This document shows positions 1 through 6,211 of a stretch of DNA of 64,000 nt, piece after piece. Position 1 is the first letter of the stretch. Every line of letters begins with the position of its first letter. A model generated the notes under the pieces. The model was not told the DNA's origin, did not search any database, and was given only the letters and a program-made list of their open reading frames with translations. The stretch spans positions 2,823,947 to 2,887,946 of the forward strand of contig AP018180.1 in the NCBI GenBank assembly GCA_002368155.1, given 5' to 3'. The translations under genes were made by a program, and so were the position numbers. The DNA comes from Nostoc carneum NIES-2107. GTDB lineage: Bacteria; Cyanobacteriota; Cyanobacteriia; Cyanobacteriales; Nostocaceae.

Positions 1-1
1 A

Positions 2-244
2 TTAACTAACATTTATAAATATGCCAATGCTACAAAAGTACAAATCAAAATCCAAACCAGAAATGATGGATTATTGCTCTTACTGCAAGATAACGGCCAA
101 GGCTTTGATTCCGATCAAGCCGTGACAGGCTTTGGACTGCAAGGAATGCGCGAACGTACCGCCGCAATGGGCGGACAGCTAGATATATTCAGTAAACCTG
201 GTGCTGGGTGTCGAATTATGGCACATTTTCCCAGGGAGGAGTAG
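2..244 (+). CDS. Sensor histidine kinase, NarL-type (3' end only)
   Basis: Only the last 80 residues of a histidine kinase are inside the window; the reading frame is open from the left edge and stops with TAG at 242-244. The visible part is the ATP-binding half. It has an N-box-like ALTNIYKYANA, a G1-type DNGQGF, and the FGLQGMRER and GGQLDIFSKPGAG segments that are characteristic of HisKA_3/HATPase_c kinases of the NarX/DegS class. Kinases of this class usually pair with NarL/LuxR response regulators, and one is encoded 177 bp downstream on the same strand, so the two probably form one two-component system. The sensor input domain and the phospho-accepting histidine are outside the window, so the stimulus cannot be inferred. 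Confidence 0.9.
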   Translation, partial: LTNIYKYANATKVQIKIQTRNDGLLLLLQDNGQGFDSDQAVTGFGLQGMRERTAAMGGQLDIFSKPGAGCRIMAHFPREE

Positions 245-306
245 GGATTGGGGACTGGGGACTGGGGACTGGGGATTGGGAAGATGAGGGGGAGATGAGG
301 GAGAAA
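245..306. repeat. Heptamer-repeat tract (GGGGACT/GGGGATT type)
   Basis: Degenerate tandem copies of GGGGACT and GGGGATT run into a GATGAGGG/GAGATGAGGG stretch directly after the kinase stop codon. Similar tracts occur at 3765-3811 and, inverted, at 4950-5028. They match the short tandemly repeated repetitive (STRR) sequences known from heterocystous cyanobacteria. Confidence 0.85.
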
Positions 307-366
307 TAACAAATGCCTAATACTAAACATCTAACACCAAATACTCAATGCTCAATGCCCCATGAC

Positions 367-407
367 GGCAGTTGCTACAACGGGGGGAACCCCCGCAACG
401 CACTGCC
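367..407. repeat. Interspersed palindrome upstream of the response regulator
   Basis: Outer arms GGCAGT (367-372) and ACTGCC (402-407) enclose GTTGC/GCAAC arms and a GGGGG-GAA-CCCCC core, so the segment can fold into a long hairpin. It lies between a low-complexity tract and the ATG at 421. It supports 421 rather than 313 as the real start of the downstream gene. Confidence 0.6.
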
Positions 408-420
408 TCCCCAATGCCCC

Positions 421-1122
421 ATGCCCAACTTAATTAAAGTCTTACTTGTTGAGGATCAAGAAATTGTACGGCAGGGTTTGAAGACGCTTTTGGAGTCAAA
501 GCCGGGTTTGCAAGTGGTGGGTGAGGCTGATAATGGCAAAAGTGCGATCGCACAACTCGAAATTTTGCAGCAAAGTCACCAATTCCCTGATGTAGTGCTG
601 ATGGATATCAGAATGCCTGAGATGAATGGCGTACAGGCTACAAAGATAATTTGTCAGCAATTTCCAGATATTAAAGTTTTGGTTCTAACTACATTTAATG
701 ATACAGATTATGTTGCCGAAGCGCTGCGTTTTGGTGCTAAGGGATATTTGTTAAAAGATACTCCCGCCGATGAACTTGCCAAAGCAATTCAATCGATTCA
801 CCAAGGCTATACCCAATTTGGGCCGGGAATTGTCGAAAAAGTAATTGCAGAAAACTCTTTGACAAAGGCAAACTCATCCAAGCCATTACCACCAGGCTTA
901 ACACAATTAACAGACAGAGAACGAGAAGTATTGCTATTGCTGGCAGCAGGCGCAAATAACCGCGAAATTGCCCAAAATCTGCATTTATCTGCAGGAACCG
1001 TGAGAAATCACATCACGCATATTTTAACGAGAATGAACCTGCGCGATCGCACCCAAGCTGCGATCGTTGCTAACTCTTACCGCACTTGGCTAGAAAACAC
1101 TGAAACCTCAAATAATTCGTAA
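421..1122 (+). CDS. NarL/LuxR-family response regulator
   Basis: A 233-residue two-domain response regulator. The receiver domain covers about residues 5-125, with the acidic pair at E11/D12, the phospho-acceptor D62 in VVLMDIRMPEM and the conserved Lys in the YLLKD segment. A LuxR-type helix-turn-helix covers about residues 165-225 (LTDREREVLLLLAAG, then NREIAQNLHLSAGTVRNHI). It should bind DNA when phosphorylated, most likely by the kinase whose end lies at 2-244. I chose ATG 421 (MPNLIKVLLVED) over an in-frame ATG at 313, because the extra 36 codons read through repeat sequence and a palindrome and have no place in the family. Target genes cannot be deduced. The divergently oriented peptide array ends about 290 bp downstream. 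Confidence 0.93.
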   Translation: MPNLIKVLLVEDQEIVRQGLKTLLESKPGLQVVGEADNGKSAIAQLEILQQSHQFPDVVLMDIRMPEMNGVQATKIICQQFPDIKVLVLTTFNDTDYVAEALRFGAKGYLLKDTPADELAKAIQSIHQGYTQFGPGIVEKVIAENSLTKANSSKPLPPGLTQLTDREREVLLLLAAGANNREIAQNLHLSAGTVRNHITHILTRMNLRDRTQAAIVANSYRTWLENTETSNNS

Positions 1123-1154
1123 TTTTGCATTCAACATATACACAAAAATATTAA

Positions 1155-1181
1155 AACCCCTCTCATTATTTGAAAGGGGTT
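1155..1181 (+). terminator. Stem-loop after the response regulator
   Basis: AACCCCT (1155-1161) and AGGGGTT (1175-1181) form a 7-bp stem with a 13-nt loop, 32 bp after the stop codon. There is no clear T-run, so termination is plausible but not certain. Confidence 0.5.
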
Positions 1182-1234
1182 GTGCAGAAGCTTATTAAAA
1201 TCACATTCAGGTTAATCATACCAATTTAAAAAAA

Positions 1235-1295
1235 TGCGACAAATTGTAGGGGCAAGGCACTGCCTTGCCCTCTAGAATATTATTGATTTGTCGCA
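1235..1295. repeat. Small nested inverted-repeat element (MITE/REP-like)
   Basis: Outer arms TGCGACAAAT (1235-1244) and ATTTGTCGCA (1286-1295) are perfect inverted repeats. Inside, GGGCAAGGCA and TGCCTTGCCC (1250-1270) form a second near-perfect palindrome around one central base. It sits in the gap between convergent genes. No coding capacity and no clear target-site duplication were seen. Confidence 0.6.
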
Positions 1296-1353
1296 AATAT
1301 TATTTGATTTTGTATAAATTTATCTGAGAATTTAGATGTGATTTGGAAGAGAG

Positions 1354-1395
1354 AACCTGGCATGATTAAATATTTAATTATGACCAAACCAGGTT
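1354..1395 (-). terminator. Stem-loop downstream of peptide gene 1
   Basis: AACCTGG (1354-1360) and CCAGGTT (1389-1395) pair. The loop contains a further AT palindrome (ATTAAATATTTAAT). The same AACCTGG/CCAGGTT stem follows every gene of the array. No T-run follows on the minus strand, so it may be an RNA-processing or stability hairpin rather than a terminator. Confidence 0.55.
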
Positions 1396-1409
1396 TTTAA
1401 TTCTAAGAA

Positions 1410-1667
1410 TTAGTTACCTACGAACAAACCTTGACCAGCACTGCTGAAGATATCTTGAGCGTTAACCAAAGTTGTTGTACCAGCACCACCAGGCCCTGCA
1501 ACTGTTTGCTGACCAACTGCCAGATTTTTTTGGTGGAAAGTGCTACCAGTATCTAACGAGAGGCTTTGACCACCACCCAGAATAATTTCACCAAAGCCAC
1601 CAGCAACGTTATCTAATTCATCTTCAGATAATTCAATAGCAGCGATGTTTTTGATTTCGTTAGACAT
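1410..1667 (-). CDS. Double-glycine leader peptide, array copy 1
   Basis: An 85-residue precursor-like peptide. The N-terminus carries a leader ending ELSEDELDNVAGG, which is the pattern cut after Gly-Gly by peptidase-C39 ABC exporters. The predicted mature part is about 60 residues, rich in Gly, Gln, Thr and Val, with a conserved centre (QKNLAVGQQTVAGPGGAG) and end (QDIFSSAGQGLFVGN). It has no cysteine, so lanthionine-type rings are not expected. An AAGGAG ribosome-binding site lies 7 nt before the ATG. It is nearly identical to copy 3. Similar cyanobacterial families are annotated as putative bacteriocins, but activity is not proven and no exporter is visible in the window. A secreted signal or surface peptide is equally possible. 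Confidence 0.8.
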   Translation of the reverse strand: MSNEIKNIAAIELSEDELDNVAGGFGEIILGGGQSLSLDTGSTFHQKNLAVGQQTVAGPGGAGTTTLVNAQDIFSSAGQGLFVGN

Positions 1668-1728
1668 GATTTTACTCCTTGTAATTTAATGAATTAATGT
1701 GTGATTTCAAATGAGAGATAGAAGAGAG

Positions 1729-1759
1729 AACCTGGCATTGATGAGATATTAACCAGGTT
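1729..1759 (-). terminator. Stem-loop downstream of peptide gene 2
   Basis: AACCTGG (1729-1735) pairs with CCAGGTT (1753-1759) across a 17-nt loop. This is the short version of the array hairpin, shared with copy 4. Confidence 0.55.
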
Positions 1760-1773
1760 ATTAATGATGAGAA

Positions 1774-2031
1774 TTATTGCCCAACAAACAGACCTTGACC
1801 AGCACTGCTGAAGATATCTTGAGCATTAACCAAAGTGGTAGTACCAGCACCACCAGGCCCTGCAACTGTTTGTTGACCTACTGCCAGATTTTTTTGTTCA
1901 AAGGTGCTACCAGTCACTAAACCAAGACTTTGACCGCCACCTAAAACAATTCCATCAAATCCACCAGCAACGTTATCTAATTCATCTTCAGATAATTCAA
2001 CAGCAGCGATGTTTTTGATTTCGTTAGACAT
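1774..2031 (-). CDS. Double-glycine leader peptide, array copy 2
   Basis: 85 residues with the leader ELSEDELDNVAGG followed by FDGIVLGGGQ instead of the FGEI start of copies 1 and 3. The variable part of the mature peptide is limited to roughly residues 25-46 (here SLGLVTGSTFEQ), while the C-terminal half is the same as in copy 1 apart from a final Gln. It is most like copy 4 and lies 106 bp from copy 1. There is no cysteine. Each gene has its own AAGGAG-type ribosome-binding site and trailing hairpin, so the genes could be expressed together or singly. Confidence 0.78.
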   Translation of the reverse strand: MSNEIKNIAAVELSEDELDNVAGGFDGIVLGGGQSLGLVTGSTFEQKNLAVGQQTVAGPGGAGTTTLVNAQDIFSSAGQGLFVGQ

Positions 2032-2092
2032 GATTTTGCTCCTTGCAATTTAATGAGTTAATGTGCGATTTCAAATGAGAGATAAAAGAGAG

Positions 2093-2135
2093 AACCTGGT
2101 ATTGATGAAATATTGAATTTTGACCAAACCAGGTT
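2093..2135 (-). terminator. Stem-loop downstream of peptide gene 3
   Basis: AACCTGG (2093-2099) pairs with CCAGGTT (2129-2135). This is the long-loop version, as after copies 1 and 5. Confidence 0.55.
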
Positions 2136-2149
2136 TTTAATTCTAAGAA

Positions 2150-2407
2150 TTAGTTACCTACGAACAAACCTTGACCAGCACTGCTGAAGATATCTTGAGC
2201 GTTAACCAAAGTTGTTGTACCAGCACCACCAGGCCCTGCAACTGTTTGCTGACCAACTGCCAGATTTTTTTGGTGGAAAGTGCTACCAGTATCTAACGAG
2301 AGGCTTTGACCACCACCCAGAACAATTTCACCAAATCCACCAGCAACGTTATCTAATTCATCTTCAGATAATTCAATAGCAGCGATGTTTTTGATTTCGT
2401 TAGACAT
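2150..2407 (-). CDS. Double-glycine leader peptide, array copy 3
   Basis: 85 residues, differing from copy 1 by a single residue (FGEIVLGGGQ against FGEIILGGGQ). The distance from copy 1 to copy 3 and from copy 3 to copy 5 is exactly 740 bp, so copies 1+2 and 3+4 look like a duplicated two-gene unit. The leader, putative Gly-Gly cleavage site and C-terminal half are unchanged. The near identity suggests recent duplication or ongoing gene conversion. Confidence 0.8.
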   Translation of the reverse strand: MSNEIKNIAAIELSEDELDNVAGGFGEIVLGGGQSLSLDTGSTFHQKNLAVGQQTVAGPGGAGTTTLVNAQDIFSSAGQGLFVGN

Positions 2408-2468
2408 GATTTTACTCCTTGCAATTTAATGAATTAATGTGTGATTTCAAATGAAATATAGAAGAGAG

Positions 2469-2499
2469 AACCTGGCATTGATGAGATATTAACCAGGTT
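2469..2499 (-). terminator. Stem-loop downstream of peptide gene 4
   Basis: AACCTGG (2469-2475) pairs with CCAGGTT (2493-2499), the short-loop version seen after copy 2. Confidence 0.55.
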
Positions 2500-2513
2500 A
2501 TTAATGATGAGAA

Positions 2514-2771
2514 TTATTGCCCAACAAACAAACCTTGACCAGCACTGCTGAAGATATCTTGAGCGTTAACCAAAGTAGTTGTACCAGCACCACCAGGCCC
2601 TGCAACTGTTTGTTGACCTACTGCCAGATTTTTTTGTTGGAAGCTGCTATTAGTAAATAGACCAAGATTTTGTCCGCCACCTAAAACAATTCCATCAAAT
2701 CCACCAGCAACGTTATCTAATTCATCTTCAGATAATTCAATAGCAGCGATGTTTTTGATTTCGTTAGACAT
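2514..2771 (-). CDS. Double-glycine leader peptide, array copy 4
   Basis: 85 residues of the FDGI subtype shared with copy 2. The variable segment reads NLGLFTNSSFQQ, the most diverged of the first four copies, while leader and C-terminal half are unchanged. This leaves a short hypervariable window between two fixed blocks. There is no cysteine. Spacing to copy 3 is 106 bp. Confidence 0.78.
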   Translation of the reverse strand: MSNEIKNIAAIELSEDELDNVAGGFDGIVLGGGQNLGLFTNSSFQQKNLAVGQQTVAGPGGAGTTTLVNAQDIFSSAGQGLFVGQ

Positions 2772-2832
2772 GATTTTGCTCCTTGTAATTTAATGAGTGA
2801 ATGTGTGATTTCAAATGAGAGATAGAAGAGAG

Positions 2833-2875
2833 AACCTGGTATTGATGAAATATTTAATTTTGCCCAAACCAGGTT
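2833..2875 (-). terminator. Stem-loop downstream of peptide gene 5
   Basis: AACCTGG (2833-2839) pairs with CCAGGTT (2869-2875), long-loop version. Confidence 0.55.
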
Positions 2876-2889
2876 TTTAATTCTAAGAA

Positions 2890-3144
2890 TTAGTTACCAA
2901 CAGTTAGTACTTGTCCGGCATTGCTGAAGATTTCTTGAGCGTTAATCAAAGTTGTTGTACCAGCACCACCAGGCCCTGCGAATGTTTGTTGAGCAACTGC
3001 TAGATTTTTTTGGTGGAAGGTAGCACCAGTACCTAAAGAGAGGCTTTGTCCGTCACCCAGAACTATTCCAAATCCACCAGCAACGTTATCTAATTCATCT
3101 TCAGAAAGTTCAATAGCGGCAATGTTTTTAACTTCGTTAGACAT
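2890..3144 (-). CDS. Double-glycine leader peptide, array copy 5
   Basis: 84 residues. The leader is MSNEVKNIAAIELSEDELD then NVAGG, and the mature part starts FGIVLGDGQSLSLGTGATF. The C-terminal end differs from copies 1-4 (NAQEIFSNAGQVLTVGN), so copies 5 and 6 form a second subfamily. It also changes VGQQTVAG to VAQQTFAG. It is cysteine-free. The ribosome-binding site is weaker (AAGGAA) than in copies 1-4. Confidence 0.78.
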   Translation of the reverse strand: MSNEVKNIAAIELSEDELDNVAGGFGIVLGDGQSLSLGTGATFHQKNLAVAQQTFAGPGGAGTTTLINAQEIFSNAGQVLTVGN

Positions 3145-3205
3145 GATTTTGTTCCTTACAATTTAATGAGTTAATGTGTAATTTCAAATGAGAGAGGGAA
3201 GAGAG

Positions 3206-3248
3206 AACCTGGTGTTGATGAATTATTCATTTGCAAGCAAACCAGGTT
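3206..3248 (-). terminator. Stem-loop downstream of peptide gene 6
   Basis: AACCTGG (3206-3212) pairs with CCAGGTT (3242-3248). The loop sequence differs from the other five copies while the stem is kept. Confidence 0.5.
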
Positions 3249-3255
3249 TATAAAA

Positions 3256-3510
3256 TTAGTTACCAACAGTTAGTACTTGACCAGCATCGCTGAAGATTTC
3301 TTGAGCGTTAATCAAAGTTGTGGTACCAGCACCGTTAGGGCCTGCAAATGTTTGTTGACCAACTGCGAGATTTTTTTGTTGGAAGGTAGCACCAGTACCT
3401 AATGTGAGGCTTTGTCCGTCACCCAGAACTATTCCAAATCCACCAGCAACGTTATCTAATTCATCTTCAGAAAGTTCAACAGCAACGATATTTTTGATTT
3501 CGTGAGACAT
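3256..3510 (-). CDS. Double-glycine leader peptide, array copy 6 (promoter-proximal)
   Basis: 84 residues, the first gene of the array in transcription order. The N-terminus is MSHEIKNIVAVELSEDELD followed by NVAGG. The mature part resembles copy 5 but keeps VGQQTFAG and has PNGAG in place of PGGAG. The sequence upstream is AT-rich and has an orphan CCAGGTT half-stem at 3565-3571. A promoter for the whole array is expected between about 3511 and 3630, but I cannot point to confident boxes. Confidence 0.78.
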   Translation of the reverse strand: MSHEIKNIVAVELSEDELDNVAGGFGIVLGDGQSLTLGTGATFQQKNLAVGQQTFAGPNGAGTTTLINAQEIFSDAGQVLTVGN

Positions 3511-3631
3511 AACTTTTCTTCCTTGTTAATTGTGTGATTTTTTTAGATTTTGCAGCTTGTAGAAACCAGGTTATAATTTGTTTTACTTTGGTTTGTTTTC
3601 GCTGCGCTTTTCGTTTCGCTTCATGTGTTTA

Positions 3632-3715
3632 TAGTAGGAAATCTGCCAAAGGAACACCATCGGCAGAAAGTTTGGATTCCCAAAAGATGGATCTCAATCA
3701 AACTATCTCCTACTA
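3632..3715. repeat. 84-bp inverted-repeat element upstream of the peptide array
   Basis: TAGTAGGA (3632-3639) and TCCTACTA (3708-3715) are perfect terminal inverted repeats. Inside are two smaller hairpins, CTGCC (3643-3647)/GGCAG (3662-3666) and TTTGG/CCAAA near 3671. This could be a miniature mobile element or a structured RNA. No protein-coding evidence was seen. Confidence 0.45.
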
Positions 3716-3764
3716 AAGTTGGATATCGAAAGATGAGGTAATTTGCTGAAGCGTAGACACGCAG

Positions 3765-3868
3765 TGGATTGGGGACTGGGGACTGGGGATTGGGGACTGG
3801 TGATTGGGGATGAAGAGACAAGGGTAAATATTTATTACCAATTACCAATTACCAATTACCAATTACCC
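3765..3868. repeat. Composite heptamer-repeat tract at the 3' side of holB
   Basis: GGGGACT/GGGGATT repeats (3765-3811) are followed by TTACCAA repeats (3834-3868). The same two repeat types occur on the other side of holB in the opposite orientation. Confidence 0.85.
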
Positions 3869-3877
3869 AACCCTTCA

Positions 3878-4837
3878 CTACTGACATTGTTGATACAATG
3901 ATAATAAAGTACATTCCCAAACCAAACGCGGTTGGGCGTAGCAAAGTAGAGATTTCCGCGCTTTTTCTAGCTGTTGAATGATGCCTACGCGATACCATTT
4001 ATGCCAGTAAAATTGCTGAAGATAATCAACTAACCAGAGTTGCGCTTCTGTATCTAAATCTTTATCAATCGCTTTAGCTAACTCCAAAGCCTGACGATAT
4101 GATGCAGGTGCTTTTTTCACAGCTTCGAGTAACTCAGGGGGAATAGTTTGTAGTTGCTCGTAAGATGCGATCGCACTTCCTGGGCTACCTGCTGCTATAC
4201 TCAGCAATGCCTGATTTTGCAAAACTTCTCCATGTCCAGATTGAGCCAGTACTTTAGCTAAAGACTCTCCATCTAAGCGATAAAACGGAATGCGTTGACA
4301 GCGTGACACTAACGTCGGTAACACAGCGTCAGGTGTCGGTGCAATTAAAATTAATGTCGCCTTTCCTGGTTCTTCCAGCGTTTTTAGCAAAGCATTGGCT
4401 GCTGCTTCCGCCATTGTTTCTGCTTGTTCCAGCACTACTATATTTCTCGACGCTTCCAACGGCGGACGGCTGAGAAACTCGGTAATTTCTCGAATTTGCT
4501 CTAACCTAATTACAGGTGGTGCTTTACGCTTTACACCTTTTTCCGCTGCTTCCTTTGCTGTTAGCCTTTGACCTTGGTACTGGTAAGTTGGCTCTACCCA
4601 CAATACATCCGGGTGGTTACCTTGCAGCAAGCGATTATGTAAAAACCCACTTAATTTTGTTTCTACATCACTAGCAAATAGCAACTCAATAAAGCACCTT
4701 GCAGCTAAACTCCGTCCCACCCCATCCGGCCCCACAAATAGATAAGCTGGCGCAATACGATTTTGTTTCACAGCCTGAGTCAGTAACTCTATCGCTTGCT
4801 GTTGTCCTACAAGTGGTGCAAATGGATCATTTGTCAT
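3878..4837 (-). CDS. holB: DNA polymerase III subunit delta'
   Basis: A 319-residue clamp-loader subunit of the AAA+ family. The N-terminus has the FAPLVGQQQAIELLTQAV start and the AYLFVGPDGVGRS loop (residues about 36-43), a P-loop with Arg in place of the catalytic Lys, as expected for the non-hydrolysing delta' subunit. NALLKTLEEP and LVSRCQRIPF match the sensor regions of the family. In the replisome it helps load the sliding clamp with tau/gamma and delta. The zinc-binding cysteine cluster of many bacterial homologues is not evident. The start codon abuts a TTGGTAA repeat tract, so no normal Shine-Dalgarno is present. tmk lies upstream on the same strand, a common gene neighbour, but the pair is now separated by 188 bp of repeats. 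Confidence 0.93.
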   Translation of the reverse strand: MTNDPFAPLVGQQQAIELLTQAVKQNRIAPAYLFVGPDGVGRSLAARCFIELLFASDVETKLSGFLHNRLLQGNHPDVLWVEPTYQYQGQRLTAKEAAEKGVKRKAPPVIRLEQIREITEFLSRPPLEASRNIVVLEQAETMAEAAANALLKTLEEPGKATLILIAPTPDAVLPTLVSRCQRIPFYRLDGESLAKVLAQSGHGEVLQNQALLSIAAGSPGSAIASYEQLQTIPPELLEAVKKAPASYRQALELAKAIDKDLDTEAQLWLVDYLQQFYWHKWYRVGIIQQLEKARKSLLCYAQPRLVWECTLLSLYQQCQ

Positions 4838-5025
4838 TTGGTAATTGGTAATTGGTAATTGGTAATTGGTAATTGGTGTTTGTGAGAGGGAACGGGAAAC
4901 ACTGTATTATTTTGAATTTTGAATTTTGTATTTTGAATTGATTTGTCTCCCTCATCTCCCTCATCTCCCCCAATCCCCAATCCCCAATCCCCAATCCCCA
5001 GTCCCCAGTCCCCAATCCCCAGTCC
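4838..5025. repeat. Composite heptamer-repeat tract between tmk and holB
   Basis: Read on the plus strand: TTGGTAA repeats (4838-4876), a TTTTGAATTTTGAATTTTG stretch (about 4910-4938), CTCATCTCC repeats, then CAATCCC/CAGTCCC repeats up to about 5028. The order mirrors the tract at 3765-3868, so holB lies between inverted composite tracts. Confidence 0.88.
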
Positions 5026-5658
5026 CTACCCCCACGATAAGCGATCGCGCAAAACTTCTTGAATTGTTTGGTGTACAATTTCTTTACTCAAAGTGCCATC
5101 GATGCGAATAATTCTTTCGGGATAAGCTGCGGCTAATGCTGCATATCCTTGCTGTACTCGTTGATGAAAGGCGATAGTTTCTTGTTCAATTCTATCTAAA
5201 GCTTCTTCTCCACCACGTTTGCGTGATAGTCCAATTTCGACATCAACATCTAACCATATAGTTAAGTTGCTGAGTAAACCACCAGTAGCAATATAATTCA
5301 ATTGCTCTATTAAACTCATATTTAAACGCCGACCATAACCTTGATAAGCGATGGTAGATTCAATATAGCGATCGCATAAAATATATTTCCCTTGTGCTAA
5401 ATGCGGTTTCAGCTCTTGTTCTACGTGTTGCGCTCTATCAGCCGCATATAACAATAATTCTGTCACTTCTGCAATGGGTTTATTATCTGCTTTTTCGAGC
5501 AACAAGCGGCGTAAATCTAAGCCTAATTCTGTTCCCCCTGGTTCTCGTGTAATTACTACAGAAATACCAAGGTTTTGCAACCACTCTTGACAAAGCTGCA
5601 TTTGGCTAGTTTTACCGCAGCCTTCTACCCCTTCAAATACAATTAATTTACCTTTCAT
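5026..5658 (-). CDS. tmk: Thymidylate kinase
   Basis: A 210-residue dTMP kinase that makes dTDP for DNA synthesis. The P-loop is GVEGCGKT (residues 10-17), followed by the REPGGTELG segment and the DRYIESTIAYQGYGR motif of the family. Length is normal. The last codons (SWG and the stop) merge into the GTAGGGACTGGGG repeat tract, so the stop codon is supplied at the border of the repeat and the natural C-terminus may have been altered slightly. It lies upstream of holB on the same strand. The start ATG at 5658 matches the family start (MKGKLIVFEGVEG). Confidence 0.95.
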   Translation of the reverse strand: MKGKLIVFEGVEGCGKTSQMQLCQEWLQNLGISVVITREPGGTELGLDLRRLLLEKADNKPIAEVTELLLYAADRAQHVEQELKPHLAQGKYILCDRYIESTIAYQGYGRRLNMSLIEQLNYIATGGLLSNLTIWLDVDVEIGLSRKRGGEEALDRIEQETIAFHQRVQQGYAALAAAYPERIIRIDGTLSKEIVHQTIQEVLRDRLSWG

Positions 5659-5787
5659 CCTTAGTTGATTTCCATACTACTTATTTTTCAGATTTTGCTT
5701 TATTCAGCTACCAGGTATGTTGATTGCTACTAAATACTGGGAATTCTAAATAGTGAGGGTGAAAGAAATTTCTTCATACCGCTACTT

Positions 5788-6108
5788 ATGTCCTATTTTG
5801 ATAGTGAAACTTTGCATAAATTACCATTTCGTGGTTTGACAAGAAGCTTAAGTTATTGGAAAACTTGGGCTTTTGGGCTGACTTCCCATCTCGCTTGGAC
5901 ATCAGTAGTTCCATCTGTTTATGCTGCTTTGCGAACTCAAGCTATTTTTGTCTGGGTTCCCGCTGTGATTGTGGGGATGCTGCTGAATTATCAAATCAAA
6001 CATTTAGGTGGAAATTTACTGGATGTAGCTGGATTAACTCCTAACTATACCACTTATTTGTGGCATATTTTATTATTTGGTTTCTGTTTACAAGGTTTAG
6101 CATTTTAG
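5788..6108 (+). CDS. Small conserved-looking membrane protein, unknown function
   Basis: 106 residues, starting at the ATG at 5788. Hydrophobic stretches lie at about residues 35-50, 53-68 (IFVWVPAVIVGMLLNYQI) and 88-106 (YLWHILLFGFCLQGLAF), so two or three membrane segments are likely. The N-terminal 25 residues are polar with several basic residues. It is transcribed divergently from tmk and followed 103 bp later by a sensor kinase on the same strand. I do not recognise a family and cannot assign a role. Codon use and the clean start make a real gene likely. Confidence 0.7.
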   Translation: MSYFDSETLHKLPFRGLTRSLSYWKTWAFGLTSHLAWTSVVPSVYAALRTQAIFVWVPAVIVGMLLNYQIKHLGGNLLDVAGLTPNYTTYLWHILLFGFCLQGLAF

Positions 6109-6211
6109 CCTTTTCTAGCCATAGCCCTGGCTTTTTTCTCATCAATGGGCGGCTTTTAATTTTGTTGACTTTGCCATATTGCAAGCGCTACTTTAACTTG
6201 GAATAAAAAAG

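Noticed and set aside
313-420. N-terminal extension of the response regulator from ATG 313
   Set aside because: The 36 codons run through low-complexity repeat and a palindrome. The receiver domain starts properly at ATG 421.
1410-3510. CRISPR-like array, because of regular repeats
   Set aside because: The period is 364-376 bp and the repeats are complete reading frames with start codons and ribosome-binding sites. There are no short repeats with unique spacers.
3765-5028. Heptamer tracts as CRISPR or as coding regions (frames at 3621-3848, 4827-5078, 4926-5111)
   Set aside because: The tracts are 7-bp tandem repeats without spacers, and the frames translate only the repeats.
5856-6044. 62-codon frame overlapping the small membrane protein gene
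   Set aside because: It is in another frame of 5788-6108 with no start signals. The longer frame has membrane-protein features.
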